From: Megachile rotundata
Taxonomy: Eukaryota; Arthropoda; Insecta; Hymenoptera; Megachilidae
DNA: 64,000 bases
NCBI RefSeq assembly: GCF_050947335.1
Contig: NW_027473583.1
Span: forward strand, 154,827 to 218,826
Direction of reading: 5' to 3'
Within the stretch, counting starts at the first letter, position 1. Each line of letters begins with the position of its first letter. Position numbers and translations under genes: made by a program. Of the stretch, positions 11,870 through 26,360 are shown piece after piece. The notes under the pieces were generated by a model. It worked only from the letters and a program-made list of their open reading frames with translations. It was not told the origin of the DNA and did no database searches.

Positions 11870-14800
11870 GTATAGTAATTGTCGTTCTGTCGATCATATA
11901 AGCATAATATGGCTAATAATATGAGTTAGATTGATAATAATAAGAGTAGTGAGTATAGTAATTGTCGTTCTATCGATCATATAAGCATAATACGGCTAAT
12001 AATATGAGTTAGATTGATAATAATGCGAGTAATAAGTATAGTAATTGTCGTTCTATCGATCATTTAACCATAATATGGCTAATAATATGAGTTAGATTGA
12101 TAATAGTAAGAGTAATAAGTATAGTAATTGTCGTTCTATCGATCATATAAGCACAATATGGCTAATAATATGAGTTAGATTGATAATAATAAGAGTAATA
12201 AGTATAGTAATTGTCGTTCTATCGATCATTTAAGCATAATACGGCTAATAATATGAGTTAGATTGATAATAATAACAGTAATAAGTACAGTAATTGTCGT
12301 TCTATCGATAATATAAGCATAATATGGCTAATAATATGAGTTAGATCGATAATGATAAGAGTAATAAGTACAGTAATTGTCGTTCTGTCGATCATTTAAG
12401 CATAATATGGCTAATAATATGAGTTAGATTGATAATAATAAGAGTAATGAGCATAGTAATTGTAGTTCTATCGATCGTATCTGCATAATATGGTTAATGA
12501 TATGAGTTAGATTCATAATAATAAGAGTAATAAGTATAGTAATTGTCGTTCTATCGATCATTTAACCATAATATGGCTAATAATATGAGTTAGGTTGATA
12601 ATAATAAGAATAATAAGTATAGTAATTGTCGTTCTGTCGATCATATAAGCATAATATGGCTAATAATATGAGTTAGATTGATAATAATAAGAGTAATAAG
12701 TATAGTAATTGTCGTTCTATCGATCATTTAAGCATAATACGGCTAATAATATGAGTTAGATTGATAATAATAACAGTAATAAGTACAGTAATTGTCGTTC
12801 TATCGATAATATAAGCATAATATGGCTAATAATATGAGTTAGATCGATAATGATAAGTGTAATAAGTACAGTAATTGTCGTTCTATCGATAATATAAGCA
12901 TAATATGGCTAATAATATGAGTTAGATCGATAATGATAAGAGTAATAAGTACAGTAATTGTCGTTCTATCGATCATATAAGCACAATATGGCTAATAATA
13001 TGAGTTAGATTGATAATAGTAAGAGTAATAAGTATAGTAATTGTCGTTCTGTCGATCATATAAGCATAATATGGCTAATAATATGAGTTAGATTGATAAT
13101 AATAAGAGTAGTGAGTAAAGTAATTGTCGTTCTATCGATCATATAAGCATAATACGGCTAATAATATGACTTAGATTGATAATAATGCGAGTAATAAGTA
13201 TAGTAATTGTCGTTCTATCGATCATTTAAGCATAATATGGCTAATAATATGAGTTAGATTGATAATAGTAAGTGCAATAAGTATAGTAATTGTCGTTCTA
13301 TCGATCATATATGCATAATATGGCTAATAATATGAGTTAGATTGATAATAATAACAGTAATAAGTACAGTAATTGTCGTTCTATCGATCATATAAGCACA
13401 ATATGGCTAATAATATGAGTTAGATTGACAATAGTAAGAGTAATAAGTATAGTAATTGTCGTTCTGTCGATCATTTAAGCATAATATGGCTAATAATATG
13501 AGTTAGATTGATAATAATAACAGTAATAAGTACAGTAATTGTCGTTCTATCGATCATATATGCATAATATGGCTAATAATATGAGTTAGAATGATAATAG
13601 TAAGAGTAATAAGTATAGTAATTGTCGTTCTATCGATCATATAAGCACAATATGGCTAATAATATGAGTTAGATTGATAATAGTAAGAGTAATAAGTATA
13701 GTAATTGTCGTTCCGTCGATCATATAAGCATAATATGGCTAATAATATGAGTTAGATTGATAATAATAAGAGTAGTGAGTATAGTAATTGTCGTTCTATC
13801 GATCATATAAGCATAATACGGCTAATAATATGAGTTAGATTGATAATAATGCGAGTAATAAGTATAGTAATTGTCGTTCTATCGATCATTTAAGCATAAT
13901 ATTGCTAATAATATGAGTTAGATTGATAATAATAAGAGTAATGAGCATAGTAATTGTAGTTCTATCGATCGTATCTGCATAATATGGTTAATAATATGAG
14001 TTAGATTCATAATAATAAGAGTAATAAGTATAGTAATTGTCGTTCTATCGATCATTTAACCATAATATGGCTAATAATATGAGTTAGGTTGATAATAATA
14101 AGAATAATAAGTATAGTAATTGTCGTTCTGTCGATCATATAAGCATAATATGGCTAATAATATGAGTTAGATTGATAATAATAAGAGTAATAAGTATAGT
14201 AATTGTCGTTCTATCGATCATTTAAGCATAATACGGCTAATAATATGAGTTAGATTGATAATAATAACAGTAATAAGTACAGTAATTGTCGTTCTATCGA
14301 TAATATAAGCATAATATGGCTAATAATATGAGTTAGATCGATAATGATAAGAGTAATAAGTACAGTAATTGTCGTTCTATCGATAATATAAGCATAATAT
14401 GGCTAATAATATGAGTTAGATCGATAATGATAAGAGTAATAAGTACAGTAATTGTCGTTCTATCGATCATATAAGCACAATATGGCTAATAATATGAGTT
14501 AGATTGATAATAGTAAGAGTAATAAGTATAGTAATTGTCGTTCTGTCGATCATATAAGCATAATATGGCTAATAATATGAGTTAGATTGATAATAATAAG
14601 AGTAGTGAGTATAGTAATTGTCGTTCTATCGATCATATAAGCATAATACGGCTAATAATATGAGTTAGATTGATAATAATGCGAGTAATAAGTATAGTAA
14701 TTGTCGTTCTATCGATCATTTAAGCATAATATGGCTAATAATATGAGTTAGATTGATAATAATATGAGTAATGAGCATAGTAATTGTAGTTCTATCGATC

Positions 14801-15106
14801 GTATCTGCATAATATGGCTAATAATATGAGTTAGATTGATAATAGTAAGTGTAATAAGTATGGTAATTGTCGTTCTATCGATCATATATGCATAATATGG
14901 CTAATAATATGAGTTAGATTGATAATAATAAGAGTAATAAGTATAGTAATTGTCGTTCTATCGATCATTTATGCATAATATGGCTAATAATATGAGTTAG
15001 ATTGATAATAATAAGAGTAATAAGTATAGTAAATGTCGTGCTATCGATCATATCTGCAGAATATGGTTAATAACATGGGTTAGATTGATAATAGTGAGTG
15101 TAATAA
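11870..15106. repeat. 39-monomer HOR (3,237 bp), copy B
   Basis: Tandem partner of 8633-11869. The joint is abnormal in order: an O unit (11787-11869) is followed by F instead of the usual P, which reappears after copy B at 15107. One private change seen is AGTAAAG near 13117, where copy A has AGTATAG. Confidence 0.87.
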
Positions 15107-15438
15107 GTATAGTAATTGTCGTTCTATCGATCATATATGCATAATATGGCTTATAATATGAGTTAGATTGATAATAATAAGAGTAATGAGTATAGTAATT
15201 GTAGTTCTATCGATCATATAAGCATAACACGGCTAATAATATGAGTTAGATTGATAATAATGCGAGTAATAAGTATAGTAATTGTCGTTCTATCGATCAT
15301 TTAAGCATAATATGGCTAATAATATGAGTTAGATTGATAATGATAACAGTAATATGTACAGAAATTGTCGTTCTATCGATCATATATGCATAATATGGCT
15401 AATAATATGAGTTAGATTGATAATAGTAAGAGTAATAA

Positions 15439-15521
15439 GTATAGTAATTGTCGTTCTATCGATCATATAAGCATAATATAGCTAATAATATGAGTTAGAT
15501 TGATAATAGTAAGTGTAATAA
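15439..15521. repeat. Satellite monomer subtype U (representative)
   Basis: Diagnostic bases are A42 (ATATAGC), G71 and T76. It lies two units before subtype T; the unit between them, 15522-15604, is near consensus and is called V here. The order U-V-T is fixed in intact 24-monomer copies, for example 48153, 48236 and 48319. Confidence 0.83.
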
Positions 15522-15604
15522 GTATAGTAATTGTCGTTCTATCGATCATATAAGCATAATATGGCTAATAATATGAGTTAGATTGATAATAATAAGAGTA
15601 ATAA

Positions 15605-15688
15605 TTATAGTAAAATGTCGTTCTATCGATCATATAAGCATAATATGGCTAATAATATGAGTTAGATCGATAATGATAAGAGTAATAA
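15605..15688. repeat. Satellite monomer subtype T, 84 bp (+1 bp), first copy
   Basis: The only recurrent length variant. It has T at position 1 and the single T at 10 is replaced by AA (GTAAAATGTCG), making the unit 84 bp. All copies but one end like subtype B (C63, G70). Thirteen copies start at 15605, 16436, 22662, 25070, 41090, 43088, 46326, 48319, 50312, 52305, 53302, 54382 and 56375. The copy at 53302 has a consensus right half, so it is a hybrid. Copies at 41090, 46326, 48319 and 54382 also have A81 (GTAAAAAGTAC). Confidence 0.92.
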
Positions 15689-16768
15689 GTACAGTAATTG
15701 TCGTTCTATAGATAATATAAGCATAATATGGCTAATAATATGAGTTAGATCGATAATGATAAGAGTAATAAGTACAGTAATTGTCGTTCTATCGATCATA
15801 TAAGCACAATATGGCTAATAATATGAGTTAGATTGATAATAGTAAGAGTAATAAGTATAGTAATTGTCGTTCTGTCGATCATATAAGCATAATATGGCTA
15901 ATAATATGAGTTAGATTGATAATAATAAGAGTAGTGAGTATAGTAATTGTCGTTCTATCGATCATATAAGCATAATACGGCTAATAATATGAGTTAGATT
16001 GATAATAATGCGAGTAATAAGTATAGTAATTGTCGTTCTATCGATCATTTAAGCATAATATGGCTAATAATATGAGTTAGATTGATAATAATAAGAGTAA
16101 TGAGCATAGTAATTGTAGTTCTATCGATCGTATCTGCATAATATGGCTAATAATATGAGTTAGATTGATAATAGTAAGTGTAATAAGTACAGTAATTGTC
16201 GTTCTATCGATCATATATGCATAATATGGCTAATAATATGAGTTAGATTGATAATAATAACAGTAATAAGTACAGTAATTGTCGTTCTATCGATAATATA
16301 AGCATAATATGGCTAATAATATGAGTTAGATCGATAATGATAAGAGTAATAAGTATAGTAATTGTCGTTCTATCGATCATATAAGCATAATATGGCTAAT
16401 AATATGAGTTAGATTGATAATAATAAGAGTAATAATTATAGTAAAATGTCGTTCTATCGATCATACAAGCATAATATGGCTAATAATATGAGTTAGATCG
16501 ATAATGATAAGAGTAATAAGTACAGTAATTGTCGTTCTATCGATAATATAAGCATAATATGGCTAATAATATGAGTTAGATCGATAATGATAAGAGTAAT
16601 AAGTACAGTAATTGTCGTTCTATCGATCATATAAGCACAATATGGCTAATAATATGAGTTAGATTGATAATAGTAAGAGTAATAAGTATAGTAATTGTCG
16701 TTCTGTCGATCATATAAGCATAATATGGCTAATAATATGAGTTAGATTGATAATAATAAGAGTAGTGA

Positions 16769-19424
16769 GTATAGTAATTGTCGTTCTATCGATCATATAA
16801 GCATAATACGGCTAATAATATGAGTTAGATTGATAATAATGCGAGTAATAAGTATAGTAATTGTCGTTCTATCGATCATTTAAGCATAATATGGCTAATA
16901 ATATGAGTTAGATTGATAATAATAAGAGTAATGAGCATAGTAATTGTAGTTCTATCGATCGTATCTGCATAATATGGCTAATAATATGAGTTAGATTGAT
17001 AATAGTAAGTGTAATAAGTATAGTAATTGTCGTTCTATCGATCATATATGCATAATATGGCTAATAATATGAGTTAGATTGATAATAATAACAGTAATAA
17101 GTACAGTAATTGTCGTTCTATCGATAATATAAGCATAATATGGCTAATAATATGAGTTAGATCGATAATGATAAGAGTAATAAGTACAGTAATTGTCGTT
17201 CTGTCGATCATATAAGCATAATATGGCTAATAATACGAGTTAGATTGATAATAATAAGAGTAGTGAGTATAGTAATTGTCGTTCTATCGATAATATAAGC
17301 ATAATATGGCTAATAATATGAGTTAGATCGATAATGATAAGAGTAATAAGTACAGTAATTGTCGTTCTATCGATAATATAAGCATAATATGGCTAATAAT
17401 ATGAGTTAGATCGATAATGATAAGAGTAATAAGTACAGTAATTGTCGTTCTATCGATCATATAGGCACAATATGGCTAATAATATGAGTTAGATTGATAA
17501 TAGTAAGAGTAATAAGTATAGTAATTGTCGTTCTGTCGATCATATAAGCACAATATGGCTAATAATATGAGTTAGATTGACAATAGTAAGAGTAATAAGT
17601 ATAGTAATTGTCGTTCTGTCGATCATTTAAGCATAATATGGCTAATAATATGAGTTAGATTGATAATAATAACAGTAATAAGTACAGTAATTGTCGTTCT
17701 ATCGATCATATATGCATAATATGGCAAATAATATGAGTTAGAATGATAATAGTAAGAGTAATAAGTATAGTAATTGTCGTTCTATCGATCATATAAGCAC
17801 AATATGGCTAATAATATGAGTTAGATTGATAATAGTAAGAGTAATAAGTATAGTAATTGTCGTTCTGTCGATCATATAAGCATAATATGGCTAATAATAT
17901 GAGTTAGATTGATAATAATAAGAGTAGTGAGTATAGTAATTGTCGTTCTATCGATCATATAAGCATAATACGGCTAATAATATGAGTTAGATTGATAATA
18001 ATGCGAGTAATAAGTATAGTAATTGTCGTTCTATCGATCATTTAAGCATAATATGGCTAATAATATGAGTTAGATTGATAATAATAAGAGTAATGAGCAT
18101 AGTAATTGTAGTTCTATCGATCGTATCTGCATAATATGGCTAATAATATGAGTTAGATTGATAATAGTAAGTGTAATAAGTATAGTAATTGTCGTTCTAT
18201 CGATCATATATGCATAATATGGCTAATAATATGAGTTAGATTGATAATAATAACAGTAATAAGTACAGTAATTGTCGTTCTATCGATAATATAAGCATAA
18301 TATGGCTAATAATATGAGTTAGATCGATAATGATAAGAGTAATAAGTACAGTAATTGTCGTTCTGTCGATCATATAAGCATAATATGGCTAATAATACGA
18401 GTTAGATTGATAATAATAAGAGTAGTGAGTATAGTAATTGTCGTTCTATCGATCATATAAGCATAATACGGCTAATAATATGAGTTAGATTGATAATAAT
18501 GCGAGTAATAAGTATAGTAATTGTCGTTCTATCGATCATTTAAGCATAATATGGCTAATAATATGAGTTAGATTGATAATAATAAGAGTAATGAGCATAG
18601 TAATTGTAGTTCTATCGATCGTATCTGCATAATATGGTTAATAATATGAGTTAGATTCATAATAATAAGAGTAATAATTATAGTAATTGTCGTTCTATCG
18701 ATCATTTAACCATAATATGGCTAATAATATGAGTTAGGTTGATAATAATAAGAATAATAAGTATAGTAATTGTCGTTCTGTCGATCATATAAGCATAATA
18801 TGGCTAATAATATGAGTTAGATTGATAATAATAAGAGTAATAAGTATAGTAATTGTCGTTCTATCGATCATTTAAGCATAATACGGCTAATAATATGAGT
18901 TAGATTGATAATAATAACAGTAATAAGTACAGTAATTGTCGTTCTATCGATAATATAAGCATAATATGGCTAATAATATGAGTTAGATCGATAATGATAA
19001 GAGTAATAAGTACAGTAATTGTCGTTCTGTCGATCATTTAAGCATAATATGGCTAATAATATGAGTTAGATTGATAATAATAACAGTAATAAGTACAGTA
19101 ATTGTCGTTCTTTCGATCATATATGCATAATATGGCTAATAATATGAGTTAGATTGATAATAGTAAGAGTAATAAGTATAGTAATTGTCGTTCTATCGAT
19201 CATATAAGCACAATATGGCTAATAATATGAGTTAGATTGATAATAGTACGAGTAATAAGTATAGTAATTGTCGTTCTGTCGATCATATAAGCATAATATG
19301 GCTAATAATATGAGTTAGATTGATAATAATAAGAGTAGTGAGTATAGTAATTGTCGTTCTATCGATCATATAAGCATAATACGGCTAATAATATGAGTTA
19401 GATTGATAATAATGCGAGTAATAA
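16769..19424. repeat. Long-range copy of the 2.1-4.7 kb segment
   Basis: It matches 2076-4731 monomer for monomer at +14,693. After 19424 the order jumps to a K unit instead of H, marking the right edge. Private changes here include TTTCGATC near 19112 and TAGTACGAG near 19247. Confidence 0.8.
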
Positions 19425-21333
19425 GTATAGTAATTGTCGTTCTGTCGATCATATAAGCATAATATGGCTAATAATATGAGTTAGATTGATAATAATAAGA
19501 GTAATAAGTATAGTAATTATCGTTCTATCGATCATTTAAGCATAATACGGCTAATAATATGAGTTAGATTGATAATAATAACAGTAATAAGTACAGTAAT
19601 TGTCGTTCTATCGATAATATAAGCATAATATGGCTAATAATATGAGTTAGATTGATAATAATAAGAGTAGTGAGTATAGTAATTGTCGTTCTATCGATCA
19701 TATAAGCATAATACGGCTAATAATATGAGTTAGATTGATAATAATGCGAGTAATAAGTATAGTAATTGTCGTTCTATCGATCATTTAAGCATAATATGGC
19801 TAATAATATGAGTTAGATTGATAATAATAAGAGTAATGAGCATAGTAATTGTAGTTCTATCGATCGTATCTGCATAATATGGTTAATGATATGAGTTAGA
19901 TTCATAATAATAAGAGTAATAAGTACAGTAATTGTCGTTCTATCGATAATATAAGCATAATATGGCTAATAATATGAGTTAGATCGATAATGATAAGAGT
20001 AATAAGTACAGTAATTGTCGTTCTATCGATCATATAAGCACAATATGGCTAATAATATGAGTTAGATTGATAATAGTAAGAGTAATAAGTATAGTAATTG
20101 TCGTTCTGTCGATCATATAAGCATAATATGGCTAATAATATGAGTTAGATTGATAATAATAAGAGTAGTGAGTATAGTAATTGTCGTTCTATCGATCATA
20201 TAAGCATAATACGGCTAATAATATGAGTTAGATTGATAATAATGCGAGTAATAAGTATAGTAATTGTCGTTCTATCGATCATTTAAGCATAATATGGCTA
20301 ATAATATGAGTTAGATTGATAATAGTAAGTGCAATAAGTATAGTAATTGTCGTTCTATCGATCATATATGCATAATATGGCTAATAATATGAGTTAGATT
20401 GATAATAATAACAGTAATAAGTACAGTAATTGTCGTTCTATCGATCATATAAGCACAATATGGCTAATAATATGAGTTAGATTGACAATAGTAAGAGTAA
20501 TAAGTATAGTAATTGTCGTTGTGTCGATCATTTAAGCATAATATGGCTAATAATATGAGTTAGATTGATAATAATAACAGTAATAAGTATAGTAATTATC
20601 GTTCTATCGATCATTTAAGCATAATACGGCTAATAATATGAGTTAGATTGATAATAATAACAGTAATAAGTACAGTAATTGTCGTTCTATCGATAATATA
20701 AGCATAATATGGCTAATAATATGAGTTAGATCGATAATGATAAGAGTAATAAGTATAGTAATTGTCGTTCTGTCGATCATTTAAGCATAATATGGCTAAT
20801 AATATGAGTTAGATTGATAATAATAACAGTAATAAGTACAGTAATTGTCGTTCTATCGATCATATATGCATAATATGGCTAATAATATGAGTTAGAATGA
20901 TAATAGTAAGAGTAATAAGTATAGTAATTGTCGTTCTATCGATCATATAAGCACAATATGGCTAATAATATGAGTTAGATTGATAATAGTAAGAGTAATA
21001 AGTATAGTAATTGTCGTTCTGTCGATCATATAAGCATAATATGGCTAATAATATGAGTTAGATTGATAATAATAAGAGTAGTGTGTATAGTAATTGTCGT
21101 TCTATCGATCATATAAGCATAATACGGCTAATAATATGAGTTAGATTGATAATAATGCGAGTAATAAGTATAGTAATTGTCGTTCTATCGATCATTTAAG
21201 CATAATATTGCTAATGATATGAGTTAGATTGATAATAATAAGAGTAATGAGCATAGTAATTGTAGTTCTATCGATCGTATCTGCATAATATGGTTAATAA
21301 TATGAGTTAGGTTGATAATAATAAGAATAATAA
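19425..21333. repeat. Mosaic block of A-K cycle fragments ending in an I/J hybrid
   Basis: A shuffled series of K, L, B, G, H, I, E and F type units without a long tandem HOR that I could define. The last unit, 21251-21333, is I-like to position 44 and J-like from 61, so one monomer has been lost relative to 13.94-14.1 kb. Confidence 0.7.
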
Positions 21334-22540
21334 GTATAGTAATTGTCGTTCTGTCGATCATATAAGCATAATATGGCTAATAATATGAGTTAGATTGATA
21401 ATAATAAGAGTAATAAGTATAGTAATTGTCGTTCTATCGATCATTTAAGCATAATACGGCTAATAATATGAGTTAGATTGATAATAATAACAGTAATAAG
21501 TACAGTAATTGTCGTTCTATCGATAATATAAGCATAATATGGCTAATAATATGAGTTAGATCGATAATGATAAGAGTAATAAGTACAGTAATTGTCGTTC
21601 TATCGATAATATAAGCATAATATGGCTAATAATATGAGTTAGATCGATAATGATAAGAGTAATAAGTACAGTAATTGTCGTTCTATCGATCATATAAGCA
21701 CAATATGGCTAATAATATGAGTTAGATTGATAATAGTAAGAGTAATAAGTATAGTAATTGTCGTTCTGTCGATCATATAAGCATAATATGGCTAATAATA
21801 TGAGTTAGATTGATAATAATAAGAGTAGTGAGTATAGTAATTGTCGTTCTATCGATCATATAAGCATAATACGGCTAATAATATGAGTTAGATTGATAAT
21901 AATGCGAGTAATAAGTATAGTAATTGTCGTTCTATCGATCATTTAAGCATAATATGGCTAATAATATGAGTTAGATTGATAATAATATGAGTAATGAGCA
22001 TAGTAATTGTAGTTCTATCGATCGTATCTGCATAATATGGCTAATAATATGAGTTAGATTGATAATAGTAAGTGTAATAAGTATGGTAATTGTCGTTCTA
22101 TCGATCATATATGCATAATATGGCTAATAATATGAGTTAGATTGATAATAATAAGAGTAATAAGTATAGTAATTGTCGTTCTATCGATCATTTATGCATA
22201 ATATGGCTAATAATATGAGTTAGATTGATAATAATAAGAGTAATAAGTATAGTAAATGTCGTGCTATCGATCATATCTGCAGAATATGGTTAATAACATG
22301 GGTTAGATTGATAATAGTGAGTGTAATAAGTATAGTAATTGTCGTTCTATCGATCATATATGCATAATATGGCTTATAATATGAGTTAGATTGATAATAA
22401 TAAGAGTAATGAGTATAGTAATTGTAGTTCTATCGATCATATAAGCATAACACGGCTAATAATATGAGTTAGATTGATAATAATGCGAGTAATAAGTATA
22501 GTAATTGTCGTTCTATCGATCATTTATGCATAATATGGCT
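21334..22540. repeat. Copy of 14.11-15.32 kb at +7,223 bp
   Basis: Subtype order and the H'-I joint match 14111-15317 at an offset of 87 monomers plus 2 bp (14773 against 21996). Upstream of the I/J hybrid the offset is 88 monomers plus 2 bp (13943 against 21249). The one-monomer change pinpoints the deletion. Confidence 0.77.
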
Positions 22541-25500
22541 AATAATATGAGTTAGATTAATAATAGTAAGTGTAATAAGTATAGTAATTGTCGTTCTATC
22601 GATCATATAAGCATAATATGGCTAATAATATGAGTTAGATTGATAATAATAAGAGTAATAATTATAGTAAAATGTCGTTCTATCGATCATATAAGCATAA
22701 TATGGCTAATAATATGAGTTAGATCGATAATGATAAGAGTAATAAGTACAGTAATTGTCGTTCTATCGATAATATAAGCATAATATGGCTAATAATATGA
22801 GTTAGATCGATAATGATAAGAGTAATAAGTACAGTAATTGTCGTTCTATCGATCATATAAGCACAATATGGCTAATAATATGAGTTAGATTGATAATAGT
22901 AAGAGTAATAAGTATAGTAATTGTCGTTCTGTCGATCATATAAGCATAATATGGCTAATAATATGAGTTAGATTGATAATAATAAGAGTAGTGAGTATAG
23001 TAATTGTCGTTCTATCGATCATATAAGCATAATACGGCTAATAATATGAGTTAGATTGATAATAATGCGAGTAATAAGTATAGTAATTGTCGTTCTATCG
23101 ATCATTTAAGCATAATATGGCTAATAATATGAGTTAGATTGATAATAATAAGAGTAATGAGCATAGTAATTGTAGTTCTATCGATCGTATCTGCATAATA
23201 TGGCTAATAATATGAGTTAGATTGATAATAGTAAGTGTAATAAGTATAGTAATTGTCGTTCTATCGATCATATATGCATAATATGGCTAATAATATGAGT
23301 TAGATTGATAATAATAACAGTAATAAGTACAGTAATTGTCGTTCTATCGATAATATAAGCATAATATGGCTAATAATATGAGTTAGATCGATAATGATAA
23401 GAGTAATAAGTACAGTAATTGTCGTTCTGTCGATCATATAAGCATAATATGGCTAATAATACGAGTTAGATTGATAATAATAAGAGTAGTGAGTATAGTA
23501 ATTGTCGTTCTATCGATCATATAAGCATAATACGGCTAATAATATGAGTTAGATTGATAATAATGCGAGTAATAAGTATAGTAATTGTCGTTCTATCGAT
23601 CATTTAAGCATAATATTGCTAATGATATGAGTTAGATTGATAATAATAAGAGTAATGAGCATAGTAATTGTAGTTCTATCGATCGTATCTGCATAATATG
23701 GTTAATGATATGAGTTAGATTCATAATAATAAGAGTAATAAGTATAGTAATTGTCGTTCTATCGATCATTTAACCATAATATGGCTAATAATATGAGTTA
23801 GGTTGATAATAATAAGAATAATAAGTATAGTAATTGTCGTTCTGTCGATCATATAAGCATAATATGGCCAATAATATGAGTTAGATTGATAATAATAAGA
23901 GTAATAAGTATAGTAATTGTCGTTCTATCGATCATTTAAGCATAATACGGCTAATAATATGAGTTAGATCGATAATGATAAGAGTAATAAGTACAGTAAT
24001 TGTCGTTCTATCGATAATATAAGCATAATATGGCTAATAATATGAGTTAGATCGATAATGATAAGAGTAATAAGTACGGTAATTGTCGTTCTATCGATCA
24101 TATAAGCACAATATGGCTAATAATATGAGTTAGATTGATAATAGTAAGAGTAATAAGTATAGTAATTGTCGTTCTGTCGATCATATAAGCATAATATGGC
24201 TAATAATATGAGTTAGATTGATAATAATAAGAGTAGTGAGTATAGTAATTGTCGTTCTATCGATCATATAAGCATAATACGGCTAATAATATGAGTTAGA
24301 TTGATAATAATAACAGTAATAAGTACAGTAATTGTCGTTCTATCGATCATATATGCATAATATGGCTAATAATATGAGTTAGATTGATAATAATATGAGT
24401 AATGAGCATAGTAATTGTAGTTCTATCGATCGTATCTGCATAATATGGCTAATAATATGAGTTAGATTGATAATAGTAAGTGTAATAAGTATGGTAATTG
24501 TCGTTCTATCGATCATATATGCATAATATGGCTAATAATATGAGTTAGATTGATAATAATAAGAGTAATAAGTATAGTAATTGTCGTTCTATCGATCATT
24601 TATGCATAATATGGCTAATAATATGAGTTAGATTGATAATAATAAGAGTAATAAGTATAGTAAATGTCGTGCTATCGATCATATCTGCAGAATATGGTTA
24701 ATAACATGGGTTAGATTGATAATAGTGAGTGTAATAAGTATAGTAATTGTCGTTCTATCGATCATATATGCATAATATGGCTTATAATATGAGTTAGATT
24801 GATAATAATAAGAGTAATGAGTATAGTAATTGTAGTTCTATCGATCATATAAGCATAACACGGCTAATAATATGAGTTAGATTGATAATAATGCGAGTAA
24901 TAAGTATAGTAATTGTCGTTCTATCGATCATTTATGCATAATATGGCTAATAATATGAGTTAGATTGATAATAGTAAGTGTAATAAGTATAGTAATTGTC
25001 GTTCTATCGATCATATAAGCATAATATGGCTAATAATATGAGTTAGATTGATAATAATAAGAGTAATAATTATAGTAAAATGTCGTTCTATCGATCATAT
25101 AAGCATAATATGGCTAATAATATGAGTTAGATCGATAATGATAAGAGTAATAAGTACAGTAATTGTCGTTCTATCGATAATATAAGCATAATATGGCTAA
25201 TAATATGAGTTAGATCGATAATGATAAGAGTAATAAGTACAGTAATTGTCGTTCTATCGATCATATAAGCACAATATGGCTAATAATATGAGTTAGATTG
25301 ATAATAGTAAGAGTAATAAGTATAGTAATTGTCGTTCTGTCGATCATATAAGCATAATATGGCTAATAATATGAGTTAGATTGATAATAATAAGAGTAGT
25401 GAGTATAGTAATTGTCGTTCTATCGATCATATAAGCATAATACGGCTAATAATATGAGTTAGATTGATAATAATGCGAGTAATAAGTATAGTAATTGTCG

Positions 25501-26360
25501 ATCTATCGATCATTTAAGCATAATATGGCTAATAATATGAGTTAGATTGATAATAATAAGAGTAATGAGCATAGTAATTGTAGTTCTATCGATCGTATCT
25601 GCATAATATGGCTAATAATATGAGTTAGATTGATAATAGTAAGTGTAATAAGTATAGTAATTGTCGTTCTATCGATCATATATGCATAATATGGCTAATA
25701 ATATGAGTTAGATTGATAATAATAACAGTAATAAGTACAGTAATTGTCGTTCTATCGATAATATAAGCATAATATGGCTAATAATATGAGTTAGATCGAT
25801 AATGATAAGAGTAATAAGTACAGTAATTGTCGTTCTGTCGATCATATAAGCATAATATGGCTAATAATACGAGTTAGATTGATAATAATAAGAGTAGTGA
25901 GTATAGTAATTGTCGTTCTATCGATCATATAAGCATAATACGGCTAATAATATGAGTTAGATTGATAATAATGCGAGTAATAAGTATAGTAATTGTCGTT
26001 CTATCGATCATTTAAGCATAATATGGCTAATAATATAAGTTAGATTGATAATAATAAGAGTAATGAGCATAGTAATTGTAGTTCTATCGATCGTATCTGC
26101 ATAATATGGTTAATGATATGAGTTAGATTCATAATAATAAGAGTAATAAGTATAGTAATTGTCGTTCTATCGATCATTTAACCATAATATGGCTAATAAT
26201 ATGAGTTAGGTTGATAATAATAAGAATAATAAGTATAGTAATTGTCGTTCTGTCGATCATATAAGCATAATATGGCTAATAATATGAGTTAGATTGATAA
26301 TAATAAGAGTAATAAGTATAGTAATTGTCGTTCTATCGATCATTTAAGCATAATACGGCT
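21955..26360. repeat. 29-monomer repeat pair (2,408 bp period)
   Basis: T monomers at 22662 and 25070 and CTGCAG sites at 22277 and 24685 are each exactly 2,408 bp apart. The joint is the unit at 24323-24405, which is D-like on the left and H'-like on the right. Homology fades where 23908-23990 is an A/B hybrid. Copies are therefore about 21.95-23.95 kb and 24.36-26.36 kb, with edges uncertain by about a monomer. Confidence 0.75.

Larger units (their letters stand above)
15107..16768. repeat. First T-bearing block with 10-monomer duplication (831 bp)
   Basis: After P, Q, R, D, U and V comes the first T monomer at 15605. The order T-B-E-F-G-H-I-D-B-V then leads to a second T at 16436, 831 bp later (10 monomers with the +1 bp). 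Small private changes include GAAATTGTCG near 15361 and ATAGATAATA near 15709. Confidence 0.8.
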
